Shown here: piece by piece, positions 17,705 to 26,304 of the stretch
Layout of the letters: the number at the start of each line of letters is the position of its first letter
Numbering within the stretch: the stretch's first letter is position 1
Notes under the pieces: generated by a model
What the model saw: only the letters and a program-made list of their open reading frames with translations
The model's database searches: none
Told to the model about the DNA's origin: nothing
DNA from: JBJEFI01 sp051873875
Lineage (GTDB): Bacteria; Bacillota; Bacilli; Bacillales; Bacillaceae_G
Direction: 5' to 3'
NCBI GenBank assembly: GCA_051873875.1
Contig: JBJEFI010000002.1
Coordinates: forward strand, 10,532-74,531
DNA: 64,000 nt
Position numbers and translations under genes: made by a program

Positions 17705-18535
17705 ATGCCAGAATTACCAGAGGTCGAAACAGTCAGAAGAACACTTGAACAGCTTATTATTGGCAAAGAAATAAAAGAGGTTCGTGTGCTGTGGCCGAAT
17801 ATTGTTAAACATCCTGAGCAGGTAGAAGTATTTCAAGATGCATTAGTAGGTGAGGTCATTGAAGAGATGGATCGTCGTGGTAAATTTTTGATGTTCCATA
17901 CGACTCACTATACCCTCGTTTCCCATTTACGAATGGAAGGAAAGTATTTCTTAAAATCACAAGATGAAATACCAAATAAACATGTTCATGTTCTTTTCGC
18001 TTTTACAGACGGAACGGTGTTATGGTATCAAGACGTTCGAAAGTTCGGAACGATGCATTTATATAAACGTGGCGAAGCACTTAATTATGCTCCGTTAAAT
18101 AAACTTGGACCAGAGCCATTTAGTGAAGTGTTTACTGTCGATTTTTTAAAAGAAAAATTATCAAAGGGAAATCGCAAAGTAAAAGTGGCATTGTTAGATC
18201 AAAATATTGTCGTTGGCTTAGGTAATATTTATGTAGATGAAGTGTTATTTCGTTCGCGTATTCATCCAGAAGTAACAGTGAATATGTTAGAGGATGAAGA
18301 TTATCCTGTATTACATGAAGCAATTATTGAAACGTTAGGAAATGCAATTGAAAAAGGTGGAAGTACCATTCGTTCTTATGTAAATTCACAAGGAAAGATT
18401 GGAGAATTTCAAAATGAACTATATGTGTATAGTCGTAAAGGACAGCCTTGTTTTAATTGCGGACATGAAATTGAAAAAACAAAGGTAGGTGGACGTGGGA
18501 CCCATTATTGCCCACAATGCCAACAGAAAAAATGA
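17705..18535 (+). CDS. mutM: Formamidopyrimidine-DNA glycosylase
   Basis: Excises 8-oxoguanine and ring-opened purines and nicks the abasic site. The mature N-terminus Pro2 and Glu3 (MPELPEVETVRR) are the catalytic pair; the helix-two-turn-helix (NIYVDEVLFRSRIHPE) and the C-terminal zinc finger with four cysteines (CFNCG ... YCPQC) are intact. Its 276-residue length is typical. The ATG follows GAGGTGAAAGC. It lies between polA and coaE in the usual Bacillus repair/replication cluster. Confidence 0.96.
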   Translation: MPELPEVETVRRTLEQLIIGKEIKEVRVLWPNIVKHPEQVEVFQDALVGEVIEEMDRRGKFLMFHTTHYTLVSHLRMEGKYFLKSQDEIPNKHVHVLFAFTDGTVLWYQDVRKFGTMHLYKRGEALNYAPLNKLGPEPFSEVFTVDFLKEKLSKGNRKVKVALLDQNIVVGLGNIYVDEVLFRSRIHPEVTVNMLEDEDYPVLHEAIIETLGNAIEKGGSTIRSYVNSQGKIGEFQNELYVYSRKGQPCFNCGHEIEKTKVGGRGTHYCPQCQQKK

Positions 18536-18591
18536 ACTATTGACGAGCTTCCTTCATATAGTGTCTAAAGATGATACATGAAAGGAGCTCG

Positions 18592-19233
18592 ATGATATTG
18601 TTCATGTATGTAACGATTGTTTTATTAGCAATCGCATTAAGCTTAGATAGTTTTAGTGTTGGGTTTACGTATGGGCTTCGAAGCTTGCGAATTCCCTTTT
18701 TATCAACGGTTATTATTGCTTTTTGTTCAGCGTGTGTAATGGTGGCATCTATGTATATTGGTGTGGCAATTTCACATGTTTTTTCTCCAAATGTAGCTCA
18801 AAAAATTGGTGGATTTGTATTAATTGCCATTGGAAGTTGGGTGCTTTATCAGTTTTTTCAACCTGAAAAGCAAGAGGAGAAAGTTGTCGAGGAGAAAACA
18901 TTAATAAACTTTGAAATTAAATCAATAGGCTTAGCTATTCAAATATTAAAAAAACCAACGGTAGCCGATATTGATCGTTCAGGAACGATTTCTAGCTTTG
19001 AAGCATTACTGTTAGGAATTGCCCTGTCTTTTGACTCTTTTGGAGCAGGGATTGGGGTTTCTCTTTTAGGCTATTCCCCATTATTAATGGGAATTGTTGT
19101 TGGGATTATGTGCTGCATATTATTAAATGCTGGAAGATGGGCAGGGAAATTATTTTCTACGATTAGTTGGATTCAACGATTTACCTTTCTTCCTGGTGTA
19201 TTATTAATTATTATAGGTATATGGAAGCTTTGA
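18592..19233 (+). CDS. ytaF: Sporulation membrane protein YtaF (MntP-like)
   Basis: Membrane protein of about 213 residues with six predicted membrane segments in two halves, each carrying the LSLDSF / LSFDSF Asp motif seen in MntP-type manganese exporters and YtaF. In B. subtilis YtaF is annotated as a sporulation-related membrane protein. I chose the ATG at 18592 because AAAGGAGC sits just upstream; an in-frame ATG at 18571 precedes that site. It is probably cotranscribed with mutM and coaE. Confidence 0.85.
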   Translation: MILFMYVTIVLLAIALSLDSFSVGFTYGLRSLRIPFLSTVIIAFCSACVMVASMYIGVAISHVFSPNVAQKIGGFVLIAIGSWVLYQFFQPEKQEEKVVEEKTLINFEIKSIGLAIQILKKPTVADIDRSGTISSFEALLLGIALSFDSFGAGIGVSLLGYSPLLMGIVVGIMCCILLNAGRWAGKLFSTISWIQRFTFLPGVLLIIIGIWKL

Positions 19234-19297
19234 AGTTATCAATCGGAGGAGTTGATCGAGATAGCAACTTCTCTTTTTTAATAGAGGTGAGGAAAAG

Positions 19298-19900
19298 ATG
19301 GCAATTGTATTAGGATTAACTGGCAGTATCGCTACAGGAAAAAGTACCGTATCTTCTTTTTTTATGGAGAAAGGAGTACCGGTTATTGATGCAGATCAAA
19401 TAGCAAGAGATGTGGTCAAAAAAGGAACAAGTACATATGAACAAATTGTTCAAGTCTTTGGGGAAGGCATTCTATTAGATAATGGGGAACTTAATCGTGA
19501 AAAATTAGGAAGTATTATATTTCATAATGAACAAAAGCGATTAAAGTTAAACGGGATTGTTCATCCCGCTGTTCGATTAGAGATGCTACGCTTGAAAGAT
19601 TTTTATATTCAAAATGGACATGCTATCGTTGTCCTTGATATTCCTTTGTTATTTGAAAGTAAATTAACAGAGCTTGTTGATAAAGTGGTTGTTGTTTATG
19701 TACCACAAACTTTACAACTGGAACGTTTGCAAAGTAGAAATGGGTATACACTCCAAGATGCACAAGCACGAATTGCTTCGCAAATTTCGATTGAAAAGAA
19801 GAAAGAATGGGCAGATTTTGTCATTGATAATACGGGAACATTGGCGAAAACAAATGAACAGGTGGGTAAATTAATCGATTTTTTAGAAAATAAAAAATAA
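19298..19900 (+). CDS. coaE: Dephospho-CoA kinase
   Basis: Last step of coenzyme A synthesis, phosphorylating the 3'-hydroxyl of dephospho-CoA. The 200-residue protein has the P-loop GLTGSIATGKST at residues 6-17, the acceptor region VIDADQIARDVV and the lid region around LDIPLLFES. The ATG follows AGAGGTGAGGAAAAG. It lies in the mutM-ytaF-coaE order typical of Bacillus. Confidence 0.95.
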   Translation: MAIVLGLTGSIATGKSTVSSFFMEKGVPVIDADQIARDVVKKGTSTYEQIVQVFGEGILLDNGELNREKLGSIIFHNEQKRLKLNGIVHPAVRLEMLRLKDFYIQNGHAIVVLDIPLLFESKLTELVDKVVVVYVPQTLQLERLQSRNGYTLQDAQARIASQISIEKKKEWADFVIDNTGTLAKTNEQVGKLIDFLENKK

Positions 19901-19995
19901 TCAAGACTTATTGTGTGAGGTCATGCCTTGTTTGTGTTATACTATTAGTGCTTTATTAGGGAGAATAGTATAACTTTAATGGTGGGGGAAAGAAA

Positions 19996-21018
19996 ATGAA
20001 GGTTGCGATTAATGGTTTTGGAAGAATTGGACGTATGGTCTTTCGACAAGGGGTTGAAAGAGAAGATCTAGAAATAGTTGCAATTAACGCAAGTTATTCA
20101 CCAGAAACATTAGCACACTTAATTAAGTATGATACCGTACATGGGAAATTCAAAGGGATTGTAGAAGTAGTTGGAGACAATTTAGAAGTGAATGGGAAGA
20201 TTGTTAAATTAATAAATGAACGTAATCCACTTCTTTTACCTTGGGAAGAACTAGGAATAGATATTGTTATTGAAGCAACAGGGAAATTTAATTCTCAAGA
20301 CAAAGCACAGCTTCATTTAGATGCTGGTGCCAAAAGGGTTATTTTAACAGCACCTGGAAAAGATGTAGACAAAACAATTGTAATGGGTGTAAATGATGAC
20401 GAATTAGAAATCGACAAACATTTTGTTATTTCCAATGCTTCTTGTACAACAAACTGCTTAGCGCCAGTAGTAAAAGTATTGAATGATAAATTTGGAATTG
20501 TAAACGGTTTAATGACAACGGTTCACTCTTATACAAATGACCAAAAAAATATTGATAATCCACATAAAGATTTACGTCGTGCACGTGCCTGTGCCCAGTC
20601 AATCATTCCTACTTCTACAGGTGCTGCGAAAGCGCTGTCATTAGTACTTCCTGAATTAACTGGTAAACTTCATGGAATGGCATTACGTGTGCCAACACCA
20701 AACGTTTCATTAGTTGACTTAGTTGTAGATGTGGAAAAAGAAGTGACAATCGAAGAAGTAAATAATGCATTTAGAGAAGCAGCACTTAATGGATTTACTG
20801 GAATCATTGATGTATGTGATGAGCCACTTGTATCGATTGATTTTAATACAACAACGTATTCTGCTACAATCGATAGCTTATCGACAATGGTCATGGAAGG
20901 CAAAAAAATCAAAGTGTTAGCATGGTATGATAATGAGTGGGGTTACTCAGCACGTGTTGTTGATTTACTAGTATTAGTAGCAAATAAATTAAATAATAAA
21001 GAATGTGCATTGAATTAA
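19996..21018 (+). CDS. gapB: Glyceraldehyde-3-phosphate dehydrogenase, gluconeogenic type
   Basis: GAPDH isoenzyme that in Bacillus runs mainly in the gluconeogenic direction and prefers NADP. The 340-residue protein shows NGFGRIGR at the N-terminus and the catalytic SNASCTTNC with Cys150. The segment after the second strand reads INASYSPET, without the Asp that fixes NAD preference in GapA, which fits the GapB subtype. Its place after coaE is the B. subtilis gapB position. In B. subtilis CcpN represses gapB; I did not identify an operator. Confidence 0.93.
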   Translation: MKVAINGFGRIGRMVFRQGVEREDLEIVAINASYSPETLAHLIKYDTVHGKFKGIVEVVGDNLEVNGKIVKLINERNPLLLPWEELGIDIVIEATGKFNSQDKAQLHLDAGAKRVILTAPGKDVDKTIVMGVNDDELEIDKHFVISNASCTTNCLAPVVKVLNDKFGIVNGLMTTVHSYTNDQKNIDNPHKDLRRARACAQSIIPTSTGAAKALSLVLPELTGKLHGMALRVPTPNVSLVDLVVDVEKEVTIEEVNNAFREAALNGFTGIIDVCDEPLVSIDFNTTTYSATIDSLSTMVMEGKKIKVLAWYDNEWGYSARVVDLLVLVANKLNNKECALN

Positions 21019-21028
21019 AAAACAAAAC

Positions 21029-21057
21029 CGCCAACATTAATCATGTTGGCGATTTTC
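21029..21057 (+). terminator. Terminator after gapB
   Basis: The stem CGCCAACAT / ATGTTGGCG (21029-21037 and 21043-21051) is followed by ATTTT. Confidence 0.8.
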
Positions 21058-21068
21058 ATATTTTTACA

Positions 21069-21099
21069 ATACACCTAGATTGTTTAGGTGTATTTTTTT
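21069..21099 (+). terminator. Second terminator after gapB
   Basis: ACACCTA / TAGGTGT (21071-21077 and 21085-21091) followed by seven T, directly downstream of the first hairpin. Confidence 0.75.
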
Positions 21100-21101
21100 G
21101 T

Positions 21102-21338
21102 TTAGTTTGTAGTAGTTTGATTGCCATTGTTTTTTATTCATTGGATAACATGTCATTTTGATTTATTGAAAGATTAAGAGAAGTAGTATAGAAAGATAGA
21201 AAACCTTGCTTATTATATAGGTGAGGTTTTTATTTCGCCAAAATTTGAACGTAAAAGGATAAAAACTTTGATATTTCTAGCTTTCAAAGTGGATTCCTTT
21301 CGTTTTTCTTACTGAAAGCACTTTTAAAAACGTTATTT
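21102..21338. other. Gene-free stretch where speD sits in relatives
   Basis: About 240 bases with no convincing ORF. It holds one weak hairpin (AAAACCT / AGGTTTT, 21200-21206 and 21224-21230). In B. subtilis speD lies between gapB and nrdR; I see no remnant of it. Confidence 0.4.
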
Positions 21339-21367
21339 TTGATTTACAATAAAACTAAGTATATAAA
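21339..21367 (+). promoter_or_regulatory. Promoter before the 126-residue protein / nrdR
   Basis: TTGATT (21339-21344), 17 bases, TATAAA (21362-21367), about 65 bases before the gene at 21432. Confidence 0.6.
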
Positions 21368-21431
21368 ATGGGAATATATTTACATATAGCGTGTTGGAAT
21401 AAATAAAACATGATTTTGGAGGCAATAACAC

Positions 21432-21812
21432 ATGGGTTTAATGGACGGTTTAAGGGATTTTTTTGATGTAAGAAGTGAAACAAGAGATCATCATTCCAAT
21501 CCGTTATTAAAAAGTCATTATTATAAAGTAACAAATACGAATGCAATGAAACAAGTAGAAGAAATGCTTCGTAACATGAATGGATATACAATTACATCTG
21601 TTTCATCAGAGCGTGGAGAAATCAGCGTAAAGATTAACGAAAAGAAAAAAGCATTAATGACGGTTACAGTTATTACTGTTCGTCCTCTTGAAACAGCTGT
21701 TGATTTCACAATTATGACAGAAACAGCTCTACCAACGGATTTTGGTTATTCTAGAAAAGTAGCAGTTCAATTATATGAAATGTTAGATAAACGATTACCT
21801 TTAATAAAATAA
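21432..21812 (+). CDS. Conserved cytosolic protein of unknown function
   Basis: A 126-residue soluble protein with no membrane segment or signal peptide. It looks like a compact alpha/beta fold (SHYYKVTNTNAM, then basic RKVAVQLYEML near the C-terminus). I do not recognise a named family; a similar protein precedes nrdR in B. cereus-type genomes as I recall. The ATG follows TTTTGGAGGCAATAACAC, a strong ribosome binding site. It lies 17 bases upstream of nrdR, so it is likely in the same operon. Confidence 0.8.
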   Translation: MGLMDGLRDFFDVRSETRDHHSNPLLKSHYYKVTNTNAMKQVEEMLRNMNGYTITSVSSERGEISVKINEKKKALMTVTVITVRPLETAVDFTIMTETALPTDFGYSRKVAVQLYEMLDKRLPLIK

Positions 21813-21829
21813 AGTATGGAGGGATATTT

Positions 21830-22291
21830 ATGCGCTGTCCATCTTGTTTTCATAATGGGACAAGGGTTTTAGACTCACGACCAATTGATGATAGCCGCTC
21901 GATTCGTCGAAGAAGAGAGTGTGAAGAATGTCAATATCGTTTCACAACCTTTGAACGAGTAGAAGAAATTCCAATTGTTGTTGTGAAAAAACAAGGAACA
22001 AGAGAAGAATTTAGCAAAGAGAAAATCATTCGTGGTCTTATTAAAGCGTGTGAAAAAAGACCTGTATCATTGCGTCAGTTAGAGGAAATAACAGAAAATG
22101 TACAGCGAGATATTCGTTCGAGTGGTATTCAGGAAATTCAAAGTCAAGAAGTTGGCGAACTTGTTATGAAATATTTATCAAAAGTAGATGATGTTGCATA
22201 TGTACGTTTTGCATCTGTCTATCGTCAATTCAAAGATTTAAATGTATTTATTGATGAGTTAAAAGAATTATTAGGAAAAGATCACGAGTAA
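21830..22291 (+). CDS. nrdR: Transcriptional repressor NrdR
   Basis: Zinc-ribbon and ATP-cone repressor of ribonucleotide reductase genes. The N-terminal zinc ribbon uses C3, C6, C31 and C34 and is followed by the basic RSIRRRRECEEC stretch; the ATP-cone (KKQGTREEFSKEKIIRGL) starts near residue 54. Its 153-residue length is normal. It lies upstream of dnaB-dnaI, as in other Bacilli. Confidence 0.96.
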   Translation: MRCPSCFHNGTRVLDSRPIDDSRSIRRRRECEECQYRFTTFERVEEIPIVVVKKQGTREEFSKEKIIRGLIKACEKRPVSLRQLEEITENVQRDIRSSGIQEIQSQEVGELVMKYLSKVDDVAYVRFASVYRQFKDLNVFIDELKELLGKDHE

Positions 22292-22321
22292 GGAGCTCCA
22301 TCGGTTGATGAGCTCTTTTTT
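22292..22321 (+). terminator. Terminator between nrdR and dnaB
   Basis: GAGCTCCATC pairs with GATGAGCTC with one bulge (22292-22301 and 22306-22314), followed by six T. Confidence 0.85.
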
Positions 22322-22379
22322 AAAATAAAGGAAAAACGATTTATTTTAACGATAAGTATTTATTTTAGGAGCGAAAAGT

Positions 22380-23774
22380 ATGGACGAGTATCATTGGAAA
22401 GATTTATTGCCAATGGATGGCTATGTTGTGAAATTAAAAGGGTTATTGCATAGCTACGATCGTAAAGTGATAACAGGACTGTATCAACCGCTTATCGGTA
22501 GTTTAGCAATGAGCTTATACTTTACGTTATGGAACGAAGTAAGCAATGAAAATCCTATTGGTATTGAAATGACCCATCATTCTTTATTAACATCCATGCA
22601 AATTAGTTTAAAGGATATATATAAGGAACGACAAAAGTTAGAAGCAATTGGATTATTAAACGTATATGTAAAAGATGAAAATGAAACTCGCATATACGTA
22701 TACGAACTACAGCCACCATTGCCACCAGCGAAATTTTTTGAAGACTCTCTTTTAAACATTTTCCTTTATGGAAGAGTAGGGGCAAGAAAGTATATGGCTA
22801 TTCGAAATGCCTTTTCTTATGAAGAGATGGATTTAAATGGATATAAAAATGTTACATGTTCTTTTGATGATGTTTTTCAAGCATTTAGTCCTGTTCAATT
22901 AGCAGCATTTGAGGAATATGGGGAAGCATTGGCAAATGATAAACAAGCAATTAATCGCTATGAAGCAAAAGAGATTTCTTTAGGACAGACGTCATTTGAT
23001 TTTCAATTATATGAAAAAGAAATTGAACATTTTTTATTGCCACGACGTGTAATAACAGATAATGTTCGAGAAGTTGTAGTAAAATTAGCTTTTTTATACG
23101 GATTAAATCCATTGGAAATGGCTACTGTTACAATTGATGCTCGTGAAAGTGATGAGAGCATTAATATTGAAAAACTTCGCAAATATGCTCGTGAAAAATA
23201 TCAATTTAATCACGAAGGGACCTTGCCTGTGTTTAAAGAAAACGTACAGCCTACTGAATTAAAGGTCATAAAAAATAATCAACCTAAAACACCGCTAGAA
23301 GAACAAATGGAAATAATGGAGCGTTTATCACCGATTGATTATTTTTCATCGAAAATGAATGGAGCGCTGCCTTCCCAAAGTGATATAAAAATAATTGAAG
23401 GTATTATGGTCAACCAACAACTTCCACCTGCAGTTGTAAATGCATTGATTGATTATGTATTATTTAAATGTGATATGAAGCTAGCAAAGGGTTACGCAGA
23501 AAAAATCGCTAGTCATTGGGCTCGTAAAAAGGTAAAAACTGTGAAAGAAGCAATGGATTTAGCAAAGCAGGAAGAGAAAAATTATCAAGAATGGACAAAA
23601 AATAAAAATCAACCGAAACAAACGAAAAAAGCCATACGGAAAGAAACGCTACCTGATTGGGCGATTAAGAAAAAACAAGATGAGGCAAAGAAAACCGAAA
23701 CGAAGCCGATAATAGATAAAGAACAAGCACGTCGAGAATTAGAGGCGATGTTAAAGCAATTTAAAAAAGAGTAG
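22380..23774 (+). CDS. dnaB: Replication initiation and membrane attachment protein DnaB
   Basis: Bacillus-type DnaB, a helicase co-loader that with DnaD and DnaI recruits the replicative helicase at oriC and at restart sites. The 464-residue protein starts with the family N-terminal winged-helix region (YDRKVITGLYQPLIGSLAMSLYFTLWNE), has a DnaD-like domain around residues 310-400 (SPIDYFSSK onward) and a Lys-rich tail. The ATG at 22380 follows TAGGAGCGAAAAGT. It is 13 bases upstream of dnaI and certainly in one operon with it. Confidence 0.95.
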   Translation: MDEYHWKDLLPMDGYVVKLKGLLHSYDRKVITGLYQPLIGSLAMSLYFTLWNEVSNENPIGIEMTHHSLLTSMQISLKDIYKERQKLEAIGLLNVYVKDENETRIYVYELQPPLPPAKFFEDSLLNIFLYGRVGARKYMAIRNAFSYEEMDLNGYKNVTCSFDDVFQAFSPVQLAAFEEYGEALANDKQAINRYEAKEISLGQTSFDFQLYEKEIEHFLLPRRVITDNVREVVVKLAFLYGLNPLEMATVTIDARESDESINIEKLRKYAREKYQFNHEGTLPVFKENVQPTELKVIKNNQPKTPLEEQMEIMERLSPIDYFSSKMNGALPSQSDIKIIEGIMVNQQLPPAVVNALIDYVLFKCDMKLAKGYAEKIASHWARKKVKTVKEAMDLAKQEEKNYQEWTKNKNQPKQTKKAIRKETLPDWAIKKKQDEAKKTETKPIIDKEQARRELEAMLKQFKKE

Positions 23775-23787
23775 GAAGTGAGGATAT

Positions 23788-24726
23788 ATGCAACATATTA
23801 GCGACTCCTTAAGCAAGCTGATGCAAAATGATCGATTTCGTCAAACGTATCACTTAATGAAAGATGAAGTGTTAAGTCATCCTGAGGTAAGAAGTTTCGT
23901 AAAGGAACATAAGGATGAAATTACAGAAGAAATATTAGAGCGAAGTTTATCAAAGCTATATGAATTTATTGGGCAAAAGCCTTCGTGTAATGACTGTAAA
24001 AGTGTAAGTGATTGTAAAAATTTATTGAAGGGTTATATTCCAAAGTTATTTATTCAAGGAAAAGCAATTGATATTCGATATGAAGCATGTCAAAAGAAAG
24101 TAGCAGAGGATGCGAGAAGAAAACGGGAGGCACTAATTCAAAGTGTGTATGTTCCTCGTGACATATTAGCAGCGTCATTTCAAGATTTACAGTTAGATGA
24201 TGAAGGACGTTATGAAGCAATTCGATTAGCAACTCATTTTGCCCAAACGTATGAAGTTGGTAGTAAGATGAAAGGACTTTATTTACACGGGCCTTTTGGT
24301 GTAGGTAAGACGTATATTTTAGGGGCAGTTGCCAATGAATTAGCGTCACGAAATATTAGTTCGATGCTTGTTTATTTACCAGAATTTATTCGTGAAATGA
24401 AAAGTGCAATGGGGAAAGGAACATTAGATGAGAAGTTAGAAGCTGTCAGAACGGTTCCGGTCTTAATGCTAGATGATATTGGAGCAGAAGCTCTTTCAAG
24501 TTGGGTAAGGGATGAAATATTAGGGACAATTTTGCAATATCGAATGTTAGAAAATTTACCGACCTTTATGACTTCTAATCTTACGTATGAAAAATTAGAG
24601 GAGCATTTATCTCATACACAGCGTGGTGAAGAAGAAGGATTAAAGGCAATGCGAATTATGGAACGAATTAAAGTGTTAACGACACCTGTTGAGGTAACAG
24701 GGAATGACCGTCGAAGTTCCTATTAA
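23788..24726 (+). CDS. dnaI: Primosomal helicase loader DnaI
   Basis: AAA+ loader of the replicative helicase. The N-terminal helicase-binding domain carries the zinc-site cysteines C67, C70 and C76; the ATPase domain has Walker A GPFGVGKT (168-175), Walker B VLMLDDIGAEA and sensor MTSNLTYEKL. Its 312-residue length is as expected. It lies directly downstream of dnaB. Confidence 0.96.
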   Translation: MQHISDSLSKLMQNDRFRQTYHLMKDEVLSHPEVRSFVKEHKDEITEEILERSLSKLYEFIGQKPSCNDCKSVSDCKNLLKGYIPKLFIQGKAIDIRYEACQKKVAEDARRKREALIQSVYVPRDILAASFQDLQLDDEGRYEAIRLATHFAQTYEVGSKMKGLYLHGPFGVGKTYILGAVANELASRNISSMLVYLPEFIREMKSAMGKGTLDEKLEAVRTVPVLMLDDIGAEALSSWVRDEILGTILQYRMLENLPTFMTSNLTYEKLEEHLSHTQRGEEEGLKAMRIMERIKVLTTPVEVTGNDRRSSY

Positions 24727-24735
24727 GAAATTAGT

Positions 24736-24782
24736 AAAGGATAGGATACACAAGAAATTTTGTGTATACCTATCCTTTTTTA
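24736..24782. terminator. Terminator after dnaI, likely bidirectional
   Basis: AAAGGATAGG-ATACACAA pairs with TTGTGTAT-CCTATCCTTT, giving a long stem with poly-A and poly-T ends; the convergent gene on the minus strand stops inside its right edge. Confidence 0.85.
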
Positions 24783-25133
24783 GTGAAAGAAATACAATTT
24801 TATATAGTTTAACGTGACCTGCTGAGCTAGAAGAAATAAGAACCAACCAACTATACCTAAACCAATGGCGATAACTAGATGAATGGAATGGTTTAAAGCA
24901 ATATAAATAATGAGTAACATCACAGCAGTAGCAGGAAGTCCAATTAGTACGCCTAATACAAATTTACTTAATGTGATGGTTTGTTCATCTTGAACAAAAA
25001 GCCATATGATACTAAGTAAACTTACTAACGGAAGTGCAGCAATCATTCCTCCGTAAGTCGGAAATCTTCTAGCAATCTCTGTTACAATGCCAATTACAAG
25101 AGCGGAAATGAGAATTTTTACAATCATATACAT
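24780..25133 (-). CDS. DUF3147 family membrane protein
   Basis: A 117-residue protein with four hydrophobic segments and the family stretch RFPTYGGMIAALPLVSLLSI. Function unknown. Two in-frame ATGs exist, at 25133 and 25127; the second gives an exact ATGA overlap with the stop codon of the upstream MarR gene and may be the true start. The pair forms an operon, suggesting that the membrane protein responds to the MarR ligand. Confidence 0.82.
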   Translation of the reverse strand: MYMIVKILISALVIGIVTEIARRFPTYGGMIAALPLVSLLSIIWLFVQDEQTITLSKFVLGVLIGLPATAVMLLIIYIALNHSIHLVIAIGLGIVGWFLFLLAQQVTLNYIKLYFFH

Positions 25134-25540
25134 CGCTTTGCGCCTTCACTTAACAGTTTAAATGCTTGTTCAATTAGTTGTTTTTCATCCTCACTTAATT
25201 GGCTAAATAGGTGATTTAATTTTTCTTCATCTAAACGTGTGTGTTGATGTAATACTTCTTTTCCTAAAGGTGTAAGACAAAGAATGACTTTTCGCTCATC
25301 GATGTCATTCCGTTTTTTTAGTATGTACTTTTTTTCAATAAGCCTTTTAATATGTTCAGATGCTGTATTGTGAGAAATGTGAAGATGAGAAGCGACCTGA
25401 GCTATTCCTATATTTGTTTGCTTTTCGATAAGTTGAAGAATACGAATTGCTTGATGAGATATTTTCTCTTTGTGAGGATAATGCAAATGAAAATAAATGT
25501 CTGTCCAATATTGATTTAATAAGGCAATTTTATTATCCAT
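25124..25540 (-). CDS. MarR family transcriptional regulator
   Basis: A 138-residue winged-helix repressor. The helix-turn-helix is visible as IAQVASHLHISHNTASEHIKRLIEKKYI, followed by the wing with DIDERKVILCLTPLGKEV, the classic MarR DxR and TxxG pattern. The start at 25540 follows AGAGGTGGAAGTT; a GTG three codons upstream lies within that site. The spacer to the GNAT gene contains GTATCGTAATAAACGATA-type partial symmetry, which may be its operator. Confidence 0.85.
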   Translation of the reverse strand: MDNKIALLNQYWTDIYFHLHYPHKEKISHQAIRILQLIEKQTNIGIAQVASHLHISHNTASEHIKRLIEKKYILKKRNDIDERKVILCLTPLGKEVLHQHTRLDEEKLNHLFSQLSEDEKQLIEQAFKLLSEGAKRCI

Positions 25541-25566
25541 AACTTCCACCTCTTTATATCGTTTAA

Positions 25567-25590
25567 TACGATTGTATCGTAATAAACGAT
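25567..25590. promoter_or_regulatory. Possible operator upstream of marR
   Basis: The sequence contains ATCGTTTA (25558-25565), TACGAT, TATCGTAATAAACGATA and TATAAATCGA. The core TATCGT / ACGATA arms (25575-25580 and 25586-25591) form an inverted repeat suited to a MarR dimer, about 35 bases before the marR start. Confidence 0.4.
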
Positions 25591-25609
25591 ATAAATCGAA
25601 AGATTTGCT

Positions 25610-26185
25610 TTAGATAAGTTCTTTCCACTCTTGCTCTAATATGCTGTATAAAAAAGAGTTACGCCAGCCATCTCTTAATAATAAATCTTCACGAATAGTT
25701 CCTTCTCTTGTCATGCCGATTTTTTCTAATACCTTTGCAGAACCGCTATTTCGTTGGTCACATGTAGCATAGATTCGATGTAAATTTAAGGGGTTAAATC
25801 CAAATGCAAGCAGTTGTTGAGATGCTTCTGTTGCAAATCCCATTCCCCAATAGGCTGGGTGCAAGATATAGCCAATTTCACCAACTCGATGAAAGAAATC
25901 ATGGACATTCAATTCAACAGCGCCAATCATTTTCTCCTTTTCTTTTAAGATGATGGCAAAAAAGAATCGACTTCGAGGATTTTTATGTGTATCTATCATT
26001 ACTTGTTTCACAAAAGCTTTTGATTCTTCTTCGGTGTTTGGTCCCAAAGGTTGGTATTGGCATACGATTTCTTGTGAAGCATAGTTGTGAACATCTATCC
26101 AATCTCCTTCATCTATTTCTCGTAAAATAATTCGTTTGCTCTCTATATATAGTCCCCCTTTTTTCTTATTTCCAAATTTTATCAC
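25610..26185 (-). CDS. GNAT family N-acetyltransferase (RimJ/RimL-like); start uncertain
   Basis: Acetyl-CoA dependent transferase of the RimJ/RimL-like group: ESKRIILREIDEGDW at the start of the domain, GEIGYILHPAYWGMGFATEA holding the acetyl-CoA loop, and NLHRIYATCDQRNSGSAKVLEKIGM at the end. Target unknown. The only canonical in-frame start is a GTG at 26185 with no ribosome binding site. A strong AAGGGGG (complement of 26154-26160) lies seven bases before an ATA codon at 26144-26146, exactly where the family N-terminus begins, so translation may start at ATA or the original ATG has mutated. Confidence 0.82.
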   Translation of the reverse strand: MIKFGNKKKGGLYIESKRIILREIDEGDWIDVHNYASQEIVCQYQPLGPNTEEESKAFVKQVMIDTHKNPRSRFFFAIILKEKEKMIGAVELNVHDFFHRVGEIGYILHPAYWGMGFATEASQQLLAFGFNPLNLHRIYATCDQRNSGSAKVLEKIGMTREGTIREDLLLRDGWRNSFLYSILEQEWKELI

Positions 26186-26304
26186 TTTTGAATTTCAGCG
26201 AAAAGAATTAGAGGAGGGTTTTTCTTATTTCCTATACATGATTTTCTTGCTTTTTTCATATAAATATGAATATCTGTTATAGGAAAATTGTGAGGTGGAT
26301 AAGA

